A stretch of DNA of 64,000 nt from Amycolatopsis circi (GTDB taxonomy: Bacteria; Actinomycetota; Actinomycetes; Mycobacteriales; Pseudonocardiaceae): positions 1-64,000 of the forward strand of contig NZ_PQIA01000038.1 of the NCBI RefSeq assembly GCF_003385235.1. The letters are read 5' to 3'. Position numbers and translations under genes: made by a program. This document shows, in pieces, positions 46,286-54,167 of the stretch (positions within the stretch are counted from its first letter, which is position 1; each line of letters begins with the position of its first letter). The notes under the pieces were generated by a model. The model saw only the letters and a program-made list of their open reading frames with translations, made no database searches and was not told the DNA's origin.

Positions 46286-46666
46286 TCACGCGGCGCGGCA
46301 GCGGCACGGTTTCCCGTGCTGGCAACCGCATCGGCATTTCGGCGGGCACCCGCACGCGGCCGCACCGACTCGCCACACCGGCGACCGCGCGGGTGCGCAG
46401 GCAGGGCGGGGCGGCAGCGCACCCGAATCGAGCGCGATTTTCCCGGTGCGCTGACTGTCGAGCGCGGCGAGTATGGACGCGGTCAGGTCGGGGCACGACG
46501 GCGCGGGCCGCAACCGGAGTCGTCGGGTGAGCGCAGCCAGTCGGTCGGCGGCGTCTCGGCAAGCCCGGCAGCGCGAGAGGTGAGCGCGGGCTTGTCGCTG
46601 CTCCTCACGGATTGCCGCATCGTCGAGCATCGCCGACACGGCTTCCCGGCATTGCACGCACTTCAT
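46286..46666 (-). CDS. zf-HC2 anti-sigma-like protein with a metallothionein-like tail
   Basis: A 126-residue soluble protein. The N-terminal zinc finger has the HC2 pattern: MKCVQCREAVSAMLDD, then RAHLSRCRACRDAADR, with a Cys-x2-Cys pair, His, and Cys-x2-Cys. The domain binds zinc in many anti-sigma factors, though no membrane helix is seen. The unusual part is the end, CGCPPKCRCGCQHGKPCRC: seven cysteines and a histidine in 19 residues, like a small metallothionein. No ECF sigma gene adjoins. With CopA, CtaG and DsbA/VKOR beside it, copper sensing or buffering is attractive but unproven. Confidence 0.75.
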   Translation of the reverse strand: MKCVQCREAVSAMLDDAAIREEQRQARAHLSRCRACRDAADRLAALTRRLRLRPAPSCPDLTASILAALDSQRTGKIALDSGALPPRPACAPARSPVWRVGAAACGCPPKCRCGCQHGKPCRCRAA

Positions 46667-46715
46667 GCCCTGTCAGTCGGGTGCCGGTGCCTGGCGGTTC
46701 CCGCGCGTCTCACTG

Positions 46716-47004
46716 TCACATGGGTTCTTTGCTGCTGCGCGGTGCTGGAAAGAACACGAATGCCATCAGCGCCCTCCAACCGAAGAGACCGATTTCGAAC
46801 GCGGTCAGGGAATCAGCCTCGAGCGCTTCGAGAAGCCCCTTGCGCAATCCCAGCCCGCGCATCGGAGCGATGGCGAAATACTGGGACGCGACACCGAGGA
46901 CGTAGTCGCCGATAAAGGAGGTGTAGCCGGCTTTTCCGGCGATCGTCGCGCCGATGCCGAAAACGACGGCCTCGGCGATGATGTCGCTTCCCGCCGGGAC
47001 AACG
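46716..47004 (-). pseudogene. Remnant of a DUF4396 membrane protein
   Basis: The minus strand reads SDIIAEAVVFGIGATIAGKA, YVLGVASQYFAIAPMRGLGL and then LTAFEIGLFGWRALMAFVFF, and stops at 46716. These match the core of DUF4396 proteins (DIIAEWLVF...; FQYFAIAPMRGL; TAFEIGLFGWMALMAFVFFP). The N-terminal third is missing, one segment is shortened, and the C-terminal helix has gone. It is clearly a dead fragment of a gene of unknown function. Confidence 0.7.
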
Positions 47005-47034
47005 CTTGCGGGTCCGCGCTTCGACGCGCGAGTC

Positions 47035-47316
47035 CGTGGTACGCCCCGGCGGCGCCTACGTGATCACCGGCCCGGGCGAGCGCAGCTGGTCTGCGAGGCG
47101 CTGGTGCACACGCTCGCCGCGCTGCTGGGCACCTCGTCCTCCGCCGTGCCGGCGCACGCCAAGTTCACCGAAGTCGGACTCGACTCGCTCCTCGCCGTGG
47201 CCCTGACCCGCAGGCTCCAGGCAGACCTGGACATCGCGCTGACCCCGGCGGAGGTCTGGGCCCACCCGTCCTCGACGGAACTGGCCGCCCACATCGACTC
47301 CATGCTCCCCGGGTGA
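47035..47316 (+). pseudogene. Collapsed polyketide synthase remnant (KR start joined to ACP end)
   Basis: One frame near 47042-47075 reads VRPGGAYVITG, the first strand of a PKS ketoreductase domain. About 25 bases later, in another frame, a whole acyl-carrier C-terminus follows: ALVHTLAALLGTSSSAV, then FTEVGLDSLLAVALTRRLQA with the phosphopantetheine Ser in GLDSL, and ends DSMLPG-stop. Everything between the KR start and the ACP has been deleted. The last gene segment of a modular or iterative PKS once stood here. Confidence 0.7.
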
Positions 47317-47466
47317 CCCCGGCGTCTCCCGCGGCCTGGACTCCGCGGACGGGCGTCGTCGTCGATTCCGGCCGTGCTGACACAGTCACGCGCATCGTGA
47401 TGGCGACGCTTGCCCCGGCTCGGTTTCGTCCGTTCTCGGGCAGGATTTCCGAGCATTGACCGGGTT

Positions 47467-47610
47467 TCACCCAGAATTGGGCTCCTGGGCGGGGTTCTGT
47501 CCGTCTGTGGCGGGACGGCAGACTCGGTCGACGAATTGTTGTGCGATGGTGTGGAGTTTGACGTTGGTGCGCTGGGATTGGTCGACGAGTCTTTCGAAGG
47601 CTTGGTCGGG
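47467..47610 (-). pseudogene. ANTAR-domain scrap
   Basis: The minus strand reads AFERLVDQSQRTNVKLHTIA then QQFVDRV, the three-helix ANTAR RNA-binding motif found at the end of GAF-ANTAR antiterminators. No GAF domain precedes it. The sequence upstream on this strand is insertion-sequence debris on the other strand. The original gene was probably cut by that insertion. Confidence 0.55.
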
Positions 47611-47684
47611 GGTGCCGTGCTTCGGCGCCAGGTGGGGCGGGCGCGTTTGTCCTGGGCTGATCGCGCGGTATTGGCAGCGTTTCG

Positions 47685-47960
47685 ATGCGGTGTTCGAGCC
47701 GGTCGGCATTGACATCCTGCGCAACACTGTTCTAGCACCGCGCGCGAAGGCGATCGTTGGGTGGGCAGCGCGCGTCGCGAGTGTCTGGATCGGATGCTCG
47801 TCGTCAACGGGCGTCCTCTGGAGCAGGTGCTGGCTCCCGTACGTCGATCATGTCAACCGGCATCGCCCCCATCGCTCGTTGGACCAACGAGCGCCGGATC
47901 AGGTGCTGGTTCCCGTCCGAATGACTGGTGTCGGACGGGTTCGTCAGCGTGCTCGGCTCG
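47685..47960 (+). mobile_element. Decayed integrase-core transposase 3' fragment (IS481/IS3-like)
   Basis: Three frames in turn carry the end of a DDE transposase: FEPVGIDILRNTVLAPRAKA, then WVGSARRECLDRMLVVNG, then YVDHVNRHRPHRSLDQRAPD. This is the usual APRANA...ER-x-V...ECLD...HRPHRSL signature. At least two frameshifts and no N-terminal half mean it is inactive. No terminal inverted repeats were identified. Confidence 0.75.
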
Positions 47961-48130
47961 GTGGACTGATCCACGAATATCAGCAGGTCGCATGACGTGA
48001 CACAGTTTTCGGCACCCACCGGCTTGGTTGCTTGTGGTCAGATAGCTTGCGCACTGATCCGGACCGTAGGCTGTGGACCGGTGGGTGGTCCTCGGGCGTT
48101 GCACAGCCGGTGTCGTGGCGAAGGAGCGAG

Positions 48131-48781
48131 ATGAACGCACTTATGCTTGGTCCGGCGAGGCCCGAGCGAGTTGTGCTCTTCGCTGCCGGAGGGGGTGGCG
48201 ATCCGGAGCGTTACGGTCCGCTCCTGGAGCATCTCGCAGCTCATGATTGCCAGGTTATTGCGCCTTACTTCGAGCGGCTTGTCGCGCGGGAGGCCACCAC
48301 GGCTGAGTTGCTTGCGCGTCCGCTCGGGCTGGTCGAGGCGCTCCTGCGATGGGCTTCTCCGGACGCGCAGGTCGTGGTGGTCGGCCACTCGATCGGCGGG
48401 TGGGCTGCCCTTTGCCTCGCAGGTGCGACACCCTGGGGGCGGGACGGCAAGCCGCTGGAGGTGCCGCGGGAGCCACGCGTCGCCCGTCTCGCCCTGTACG
48501 CACCCGCTGCCGGCTGGTTCGCCGCTCCCGGCGCCTTGGACGCGGTGACGGTGCCGATGCTCGTCTACGCAGGCGAGCTAGACACCGTCACGCCGGTCGA
48601 ACAGGCCACCCACCTGACGAGCGCACCGGCCGAAGTTGACCTGCACATTGTGCCGAAAGCAGGCCATTTCAGCTTCATGCACACGCCTCCGCCAGGCACG
48701 ACCGACGACGCGGCGTTTGACCGTGACGCGTTCCTCATCGACCTCGCACGCACAACCCTAGAATTCGCCACAGCGTCCTGA
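48131..48781 (+). CDS. Alpha/beta hydrolase
   Basis: A 216-residue hydrolase of unknown substrate. The fold starts VVLFAAGGGGDPERYGPLLE. The nucleophile elbow is VVVGHSIGGWAALCL with Ser at about residue 90-95. The acid is in VYAGELDTVTPVEQATHL and the base His in VPKAGHFSFMH. AAGGAG at 48121-48126 gives a good start. It is an intact gene flanked on both sides by insertion-sequence and gene debris, so it may be a recent arrival or a lone survivor. It may resemble dienelactone hydrolase-like enzymes, but no closer call is possible. Confidence 0.8.
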   Translation: MNALMLGPARPERVVLFAAGGGGDPERYGPLLEHLAAHDCQVIAPYFERLVAREATTAELLARPLGLVEALLRWASPDAQVVVVGHSIGGWAALCLAGATPWGRDGKPLEVPREPRVARLALYAPAAGWFAAPGALDAVTVPMLVYAGELDTVTPVEQATHLTSAPAEVDLHIVPKAGHFSFMHTPPPGTTDDAAFDRDAFLIDLARTTLEFATAS

Positions 48782-48829
48782 AGCGCTTCGCCGCCCCCAA
48801 AAAACTGGCACGTCCTCGACAAACTCCCC

Positions 48830-49045
48830 CCTCGACACCCGCCACGTCACCACGCTGCTGCGGGCGAACGAGAACCTGAAGGCCGCATCGGCGTTTTCAC
48901 CCGGGAACTTGACCCGAAACCGCCGCGCTAGTCGAGTTCGTCAACACCTACAGGGACCAGTGCGGTGTCGAGCCGATCTGTGCCGTGCGGGAGGTGCCGC
49001 CGTCGACGTATTGGGCGGCGAAGAAACGGGAGTCGACGCGACCGG
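48830..49045 (+). mobile_element. IS3-family remnant (OrfA end and OrfB start)
   Basis: VTTLLRANENLKAASAF followed, after a one-base shift, by TRELDPKPPR-stop is the end of an IS3 OrfA (LRENE-x-LKKASAFFARELD). Overlapping it in the next frame is LVEFVNTYRDQCGVEPICAV then REVPPSTYWAAKKRES, the start of OrfB. The overlap is the usual IS3 programmed-frameshift layout. The catalytic DDE domain is absent and the sequence changes abruptly near 49045. Confidence 0.75.
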
Positions 49046-49660
49046 CTCGATCTGGCTGGTCCGACGCGCAGAAACACTTGCGCCGAGCACTGTCGCTGGC
49101 CGAGGCCGCCGGTGATCGCCTTGGCCAGGCGCACGCCTGCCGTCTGATGGCCGGTGCGAACGACCGGCAGGCGAACGACCGGCAGGCGCCGCACTGCGCG
49201 CGGCGCGCCCTGCCCTTGACATGCCGGTGTGGGAAGGCTGGAGACTGGGGCAGATCGGCTGGCATCAGGCCCGGCTCGACGACCGCGGCCAGGCGCGCAC
49301 GCACTGCGCAGCGGCACTGGCCCTGGCCCGGTGCCACGACGACCCGGAAGGAGAGGCCGTCGTCCCGGACAGCCTCGGCTACCTCTCCTTGCACGCCGCC
49401 GATTACGCGCAGGCCACGCACTGCTACGAGCAGGCGCTCACGGCGTTCAACGGCCTCGGCAACACCTCCGAGGAAGCGGACACGCAGGTGAGCCTCGGCG
49501 AAGCGCACTACCCCCAGTGCCAGCGCGAGCAAGCTCGCTCCCGGTGGGAAGCGGCGCTGGAGCACTACCGGACTCAGCGCCGCCCCGAGGAGTCGCCCCG
49601 AGGAGCCGGCGCGAGTCAGCCTCCTGCTCGACCGCCTCGCCAGGGATTGAGCCATCGGGC
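49046..49660 (+). pseudogene. TPR fragments of a SARP/AfsR or LuxR-type regulator
   Basis: After the IS3 scrap the sequence reads AQKHLRRALSLAEAAGDRLG. It then shifts frame and continues with TPR units (GWHQARLDDRGQARTHCAAA, DSLGYLSLHAADYAQATHCY, ADTQVSLGEAHYPQCQREQA). Such repeats are the C-terminal half of AfsR-like regulators. The DNA-binding and NB-ARC parts are missing and frame changes occur. The repeat ACGACCGGCAGGCGA is duplicated at about 49159-49188. It is non-functional. Confidence 0.65.
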
Positions 49661-49826
49661 ACGTCCGCCCGCAGGGCCAGACGCTCTCGAATCCGTTTGC
49701 TTGAGCGCGATGAACAAAGGTGCCTGTGCTCTCCCGCCAGAAGCCGGGGTGGAGTCGACCGCGGCTCGGCCCGGTGGACCGTCTTCAGGATTGTGCCCGG
49801 CGGTGTACGGCCGTGTTCGATAGCCT

Positions 49827-50750
49827 GTGGGCTACGTGCTTCCGAGCTTCGGTGGTCTCGTCGTGCATAGTGATCTCGGGCCCGCGGTCCGCGCCGCTGT
49901 CGCGGTGGCGCGGCGGTATGGACTGGCCGTGACGGATCCCCGGGTGATCGGGTCGTATTCGAACGTGATGGTGCACTTGCGGCCTCATCCGGTGGTGGCC
50001 CGGGTTGCGGCAGCCGCGGTCAGGGCGCGGGGGCGGGACGCGATGGCCTGGCTGGAGCGGGAGGCGGCGGTGATCGCGTACCTGGGCGGGCGCAGCGCGG
50101 TCGCACCTGCCGAGGCGGTTCCGCTGGGGCCTCACCATGAGGACGGGTTTCCGTTGCTGTTCCTGGGGTTCGTGGAGCATCGCGGGCATCCGCCGAGCAG
50201 CCCGGAAGTCGTCGGCGCGACGCTGCGTTCGCTGCACGCGGCGATGGAGGGCTTCCCCGGTCGACTGCCTGAATTGGGTGTGCTGCGGGAAACGCGCGGC
50301 TGGTTGGACGCGCTCGTCGCCGATCGGGATCTGCCCGCGGCCGACTTGGTCGCGGTGCGCGACCGGTACGAGCAGGTGCGGGACGAGATAGCGGGGAAGG
50401 CGTGGCATTGCCAGGCGCTGCACGGGGATGCGCACCTGGGGAACTTGCTCGACACCTCACGCGGTCCTCTGTGGACCGACTTCGAGGATGTGCAGTGCGG
50501 CCCGCCCGAATGGGATCTGGCCGCGCTGGTGGCCGGTGCCCGGGTCGAGGCAGGCCGGGGGGCCGCGTTGCTGGACCGCGCGGTGCTGGCCTACGGCGTG
50601 GATCCTGCCTCGCCGGGGCTTGCGCTGATGGTGCGGGCACGAATCATCGCGGCGGTGGCGTGGGAGTTGGCGGCAGGTCGGAATCCAGACGGTCTGGCGC
50701 GCGCGTACCGGCGGATCGACTGGCTCGTGGGCAGGGGGTCTGGGAGTTAG
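49827..50750 (+). CDS. Aminoglycoside phosphotransferase-family kinase
   Basis: A ~307-residue APH/choline-kinase-fold protein. The catalytic loop is HGDAHLGNLLDT (about residues 199-206) and the Mg-binding motif is WTDFEDVQCGPPEWDLA. The N-lobe is short (VIGSYSNVMVHLRPHPVVAR). It could phosphorylate a small molecule or an antibiotic. GTG at 49827 is the longest start. A GTG at 49836 is equally possible, and TAGCCT at 49821-49826 could be a -10. It converges on the PhyH gene with a 4-base overlap of ends. A self-protection or tailoring kinase for the neighbouring pathway is conceivable but not shown. Confidence 0.85.
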   Translation: MGYVLPSFGGLVVHSDLGPAVRAAVAVARRYGLAVTDPRVIGSYSNVMVHLRPHPVVARVAAAAVRARGRDAMAWLEREAAVIAYLGGRSAVAPAEAVPLGPHHEDGFPLLFLGFVEHRGHPPSSPEVVGATLRSLHAAMEGFPGRLPELGVLRETRGWLDALVADRDLPAADLVAVRDRYEQVRDEIAGKAWHCQALHGDAHLGNLLDTSRGPLWTDFEDVQCGPPEWDLAALVAGARVEAGRGAALLDRAVLAYGVDPASPGLALMVRARIIAAVAWELAAGRNPDGLARAYRRIDWLVGRGSGS

Positions 50751-51562
50751 CTCCAGACGTGCGGGGTCACGCGCGGGGGTACCTCGTGGACGAGAATCCC
50801 GGCGCGGGGCGGGGCGCCGAGGCGTTGCCGCAAATAGAAGTCGTCCGGGACCGCGTACCGGCGCAGAACGGGGCCGTCGGCCCCGCGGACGAGATGGTAG
50901 TAGACCAAGCCGACCTCGGCGGGCCGGAGCATGCCCATCGCGGCGACGCGCACCCTGGGGCTGTTGTTGGGACCCGAACTGTGGATCAGGGCTTGGTCCA
51001 TGAGCACGATCTGCCCGCGGCGCACGGGAAGCGGGACGATGTGGCCGCGCCGGATGCGGTCGGCGCTGCCCTGGTACGCGAAGGGCATTCCCGCGGCGCG
51101 GGGCTGCCGGTTGATGCGATGGCTGCCGGGGACGACATAGAGGCACCCGTTGTCCTCGGCCACGTCGCACAGCGGGCTCCACAGCGTGATCCCGCACCGG
51201 GGCCGGTCGTAGGGGACCATCGTGAGGTCCTGGTGCAGTTCGAGGGTCGTGGTGTCCCCGGAGGGCGTCTTCACGCCGAGCCCGCCGTAGTACTGCAGGC
51301 AGTCCACGAGCAGCCCGGCCGCCGCGTCCCGGGTGGCATGCCGGAACACCGCGTCGGCGGCGCTCCGGTGGTCGTGGTCGCCGCCGAAGGCGAGCGTACT
51401 GGCGTAGCGGGGACTCGCGTACCGCTCGGCGTGCGCGGCGTAGAAGGAGTCGAGTCCGGCGAGCGCGGCCTCCGGCAGCGTGGAGCCGGACACGAGGTAG
51501 CCGTCTCGGTCGTAGTCGCGCTGGTGTGCCGGGTCGGCGAGCAGCGGGGCGGGGCTGGTCAT
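50747..51562 (-). CDS. PhyH-type 2-oxoglutarate/Fe(II) dioxygenase
   Basis: A 271-residue phytanoyl-CoA dioxygenase-family enzyme. The start QRDYDRDGYLVSGSTLPEAA is typical. The iron triad is in LELHQDLTMVPYD (His and Asp) and DQALIHSSGPNNS (distal His), with Arg for 2-oxoglutarate in NSPRVRVAAMGML. NGCLYVVPGSHRI is also characteristic. It would hydroxylate, desaturate or epimerise a small molecule or peptide residue. Its ATG overlaps the SDR stop by one base. Last gene of the six-gene operon that begins with the short acidic peptide. Confidence 0.88.
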   Translation of the reverse strand: MTSPAPLLADPAHQRDYDRDGYLVSGSTLPEAALAGLDSFYAAHAERYASPRYASTLAFGGDHDHRSAADAVFRHATRDAAAGLLVDCLQYYGGLGVKTPSGDTTTLELHQDLTMVPYDRPRCGITLWSPLCDVAEDNGCLYVVPGSHRINRQPRAAGMPFAYQGSADRIRRGHIVPLPVRRGQIVLMDQALIHSSGPNNSPRVRVAAMGMLRPAEVGLVYYHLVRGADGPVLRRYAVPDDFYLRQRLGAPPRAGILVHEVPPRVTPHVWS

Positions 51563-52245
51563 CAGACGTCCGTGTCGCGGGTGGCGGGCAGGTCGATTTC
51601 CTTGACGCAGGCGGCAGGGGAGAGGGCGAGCACGCAGCGGACGACGGCCAGGACGTCGTCGACGGGGATGCGGCGGCCGTCGTGCCGGGCGAGGGCTTCG
51701 CCGGGGTCGCCGAGCGGGACGTCGGTGGCCATGGACCCCGGGTTGACAACCGTGACCCGGACCCCCGCCGGCCGGAAGTGGGTGCGCAGCGCGTGCGCGG
51801 CGCCGCGCAGGCCGAACTTGGCCGAGGTGTAAGCGACGCTGGTGGCGCCCTCGTTGTCGAGTCCGCAGGTGGAGCCGATGAGCACGATGTTGCCTCTCCC
51901 CGCGGCCACGTTGTCGTGCAGCCGGTGCACGACCTGGATCGCCCCGGTCAGGCTGACCTCGACGATCCGGTCCAGATCCGGCGAGCTCGTGCGGTCGAAA
52001 CGCTCGGTCTCCCAGATTCCGGAGTTGTAGATCAGCGTGTGCACCGGCTCTGACGCGACGGCAGCGGCGATGGACTCCCGGTAGCCGCGCCCGTCCCCGA
52101 GGTCGGCCGGGACCCACTCGGCTCCCGCCCGCGGCGCCGGTTCGTGCGGGGAAAGCAGCCAGGCGCGGTCGGACGGGCCGACGATCCCCTCGGCCAAGGC
52201 ACGGCCCAGCCCCCGGCTGGCGCCGACGATGACGATGTTGCTCAT
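51562..52245 (-). CDS. Short-chain dehydrogenase/reductase (SDR)
   Basis: A 227-residue Rossmann-fold oxidoreductase. The cofactor loop is IVIVGASRGLGRALAEG. The NxG-type strand is LIYNSGIWETE where NNAG is usual. The catalytic Ser-Tyr-Lys is VLIGSTCGL...VAYTSAKFGLRG. The classical layout is complete. ATG at 52245 with GAGCGAG upstream is preferred over a longer start. It is coupled to PhyH by a one-base overlap and follows the aldolase-like gene by 35 bp. It likely oxidises or reduces an alcohol made in this pathway. Confidence 0.88.
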   Translation of the reverse strand: MSNIVIVGASRGLGRALAEGIVGPSDRAWLLSPHEPAPRAGAEWVPADLGDGRGYRESIAAAVASEPVHTLIYNSGIWETERFDRTSSPDLDRIVEVSLTGAIQVVHRLHDNVAAGRGNIVLIGSTCGLDNEGATSVAYTSAKFGLRGAAHALRTHFRPAGVRVTVVNPGSMATDVPLGDPGEALARHDGRRIPVDDVLAVVRCVLALSPAACVKEIDLPATRDTDV

Positions 52246-52280
52246 CTCGCTCTCCGTCTCCGGTGTCGCGGACCGGACCG

Positions 52281-53300
52281 TCACGGTCGAGGCAGGTGGG
52301 ACAGCAGCGTGGGAGACACCTCAGGGGCGTTGTGGGCGAAGACTTCGCCGTGGTCTTCCATGATGACGAAACCGTCCTCGACCCCGTCGAGCGCTTGGTG
52401 CACGAGGTGTCCCAGCCGCGGTTCACCGTACCGTTCCCTGCCCACCAGCACCCGTTCGCGGAAGCGCGGGTTGCGGGTGAACCAGGTGCTGGCGTGGGTG
52501 TGCACGACGCTGGCCACCTCGGGGTTGCGAGCGAACACTATCGACGCTTCGACCGCGTCCGAGGACGGCAGGTACGCGCCGCGGAAACGCAGGGTGTTGT
52601 CCGCCTCGTCGTAGCGTTCGACACGGACCACACGGCGCAGGTCGAGCGGGTCTTTGTAGCTCTTGGTCGCGGTGATGTAGAACCCGGGGTCGCCCGGTGT
52701 CCGCGCGGCGAAGTAGCCGTCCGAGGCCGACCGATGGTAGAGGCGGTGCTGCTCGAACAGATCGGACGCACGGGTGAAGAACGCGGCGAGGCCGGCGTCG
52801 AGCGCGATCGGGGCCGGATCCAGGTTGACCGGCCGGTACTTGATCCGCACGCTGTCGCAGATCGCGTTGTCCACCAGCTTGGTCGGCGGCACCACGAGTT
52901 CGCCGCCGGGCAGCGGGCACGGGCGCAAGAAGTTGATCCGGTCCTCGGCGAGGCGCTTGTACTTGTCCACCAGTTCGGCGTAGGACCGCATCTCGCCCTC
53001 GTCGCGGTAGCGGAAGGCGATCGAGATGATCGAGTAGCGGCGAAGCCCGTCGGTGAGCAGCGTATCGACGAGCGGCTGGTCGAAGGGGCCGCTGGCGAGG
53101 ACGAGCAGCAGCCGGTGGCCGGTGATCGGGGGGTCGGCCGGCCACGGGTCGAGCGACGCGGCCGCGGTCAGGGTGAACCCGTAGGCGCGCGCGGCAGCCG
53201 CGATCTGCTCGCGCACAGCGGGGAAGCCGGGGTGGCCCTCGTGGTCCAGGAGGTGGACCTGCGCCTCGTCGGGACGTAGCTGCCTCGAGTAGTCGAACAT
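52281..53300 (-). CDS. Class II aldolase/adducin-like protein with novel N-terminal domain
   Basis: A 339-residue protein. The C-terminal ~190 residues are a class II aldolase/adducin domain: a Ser/Gly-type substrate region near SASDGYFAARTPGDPGFYIT, the zinc-ligand pair in VASVVHTHASTWF, and a third His in FVIMEDHGEVFAH, where GHG is usual. Such enzymes cleave or form C-C bonds next to hydroxyls, or decarboxylate. The N-terminal ~150 residues (LVLASGPFDQPLVDTLLTDG, SIISIAFRYRDEGEM) are not recognised. The distance to the methyltransferase gene is 51 bp. Its presence beside a radical SAM and a peptide gene is unusual. Confidence 0.75.
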   Translation of the reverse strand: MFDYSRQLRPDEAQVHLLDHEGHPGFPAVREQIAAAARAYGFTLTAAASLDPWPADPPITGHRLLLVLASGPFDQPLVDTLLTDGLRRYSIISIAFRYRDEGEMRSYAELVDKYKRLAEDRINFLRPCPLPGGELVVPPTKLVDNAICDSVRIKYRPVNLDPAPIALDAGLAAFFTRASDLFEQHRLYHRSASDGYFAARTPGDPGFYITATKSYKDPLDLRRVVRVERYDEADNTLRFRGAYLPSSDAVEASIVFARNPEVASVVHTHASTWFTRNPRFRERVLVGRERYGEPRLGHLVHQALDGVEDGFVIMEDHGEVFAHNAPEVSPTLLSHLPRP

Positions 53301-53351
53301 GCGACGACGCTCCTTCAGCCTTGACGGAACCGGTTGTGCGATCGGGCGCTT

Positions 53352-54167
53352 TCACTGTCGCGAGGGCGGCGTGTGGTCGTCCTTGACCAGGACCAAGGGA
53401 ACGGCGTCGGGGAACGCCGCGCGCACCGGTTGCGGCAGCTGTTCGGGGGTCACCCGCGACAAGCCGTACCGGGCGGCGAGGCAGGTGATTTCCGTTGCGC
53501 TGTAGATGTGTTCGCGGGAGCGGTAGCGCAGGCGCCTCGAGGTGCCGTCCGTGGCCGTGATGTCGATGCGGACGCCCATGACGGCGACATAGTCGTCCGG
53601 GTCGGACCATTCCACCTCGCCATCCGGCCACCGGCAGCGCACCTCGCTCCCGTCGGGCAGCCGCGAAGCGCGCTCGCGGATGCCCAGTTCGCCCAAGCCG
53701 CCCGTGACCAGGCGCAGGTCGTGCAGTTCGAGCACGGCGAACCCGCCGCGGCGCAGCACCGGCATCAGCCCGGCGAGCAGCCGGTCCGCCGCGGGCCGGT
53801 CGAGGTAGCCGAGCGAGTACCGGGCTGCGAGCACGCAGTCGAACGGCGCCGCGTCGCGCACCAGGTCGAGCGCTTCCGGCAAGTGGCCTGCCACGTAGTG
53901 ATCAGGGTCGGAGAACCCGGCTTCCAGTGCCGTCCGGCGCATACCGGGACTGACGTCGATCGCGTGCGCCCGCCAGCCCCGGCGGAGGGCCTCGATCGCG
54001 TGGTAACCGGGGCCGGCGAACAACTCCAGCAGCCGCCGCCCGCCGGGCGGCACCGCGACAAGATTCTCCAGCGCGGCGATTTGGCGGGCGAAATCGCGGT
54101 CGCGGGCCACGGCGGCGTAGAGGGCGGGTGCCTCCGCGTAGCACTCCTCGATGGCCTCGGCGCTCAT
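53352..54167 (-). CDS. SAM-dependent methyltransferase (class I)
   Basis: A 271-residue Rossmann-fold methyltransferase. Motif I is RRLLELFAGPGYHAIEAL, an acidic residue in AIDVSPGMRRTAL ends strand 2, and FDCVLAARYSLGYLDRPAA forms the strand 4 region. The C-terminal half is beta-rich and variable (VRIDITATDGTSRRLRYRSR). It may methylate O, N or C of the pathway product. The ATG overlaps the stop of the radical SAM gene (ATGA), so the two are translationally coupled. It is separate from, and additional to, any methyl transfer by the B12-type radical SAM enzyme. Confidence 0.88.
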   Translation of the reverse strand: MSAEAIEECYAEAPALYAAVARDRDFARQIAALENLVAVPPGGRRLLELFAGPGYHAIEALRRGWRAHAIDVSPGMRRTALEAGFSDPDHYVAGHLPEALDLVRDAAPFDCVLAARYSLGYLDRPAADRLLAGLMPVLRRGGFAVLELHDLRLVTGGLGELGIRERASRLPDGSEVRCRWPDGEVEWSDPDDYVAVMGVRIDITATDGTSRRLRYRSREHIYSATEITCLAARYGLSRVTPEQLPQPVRAAFPDAVPLVLVKDDHTPPSRQ

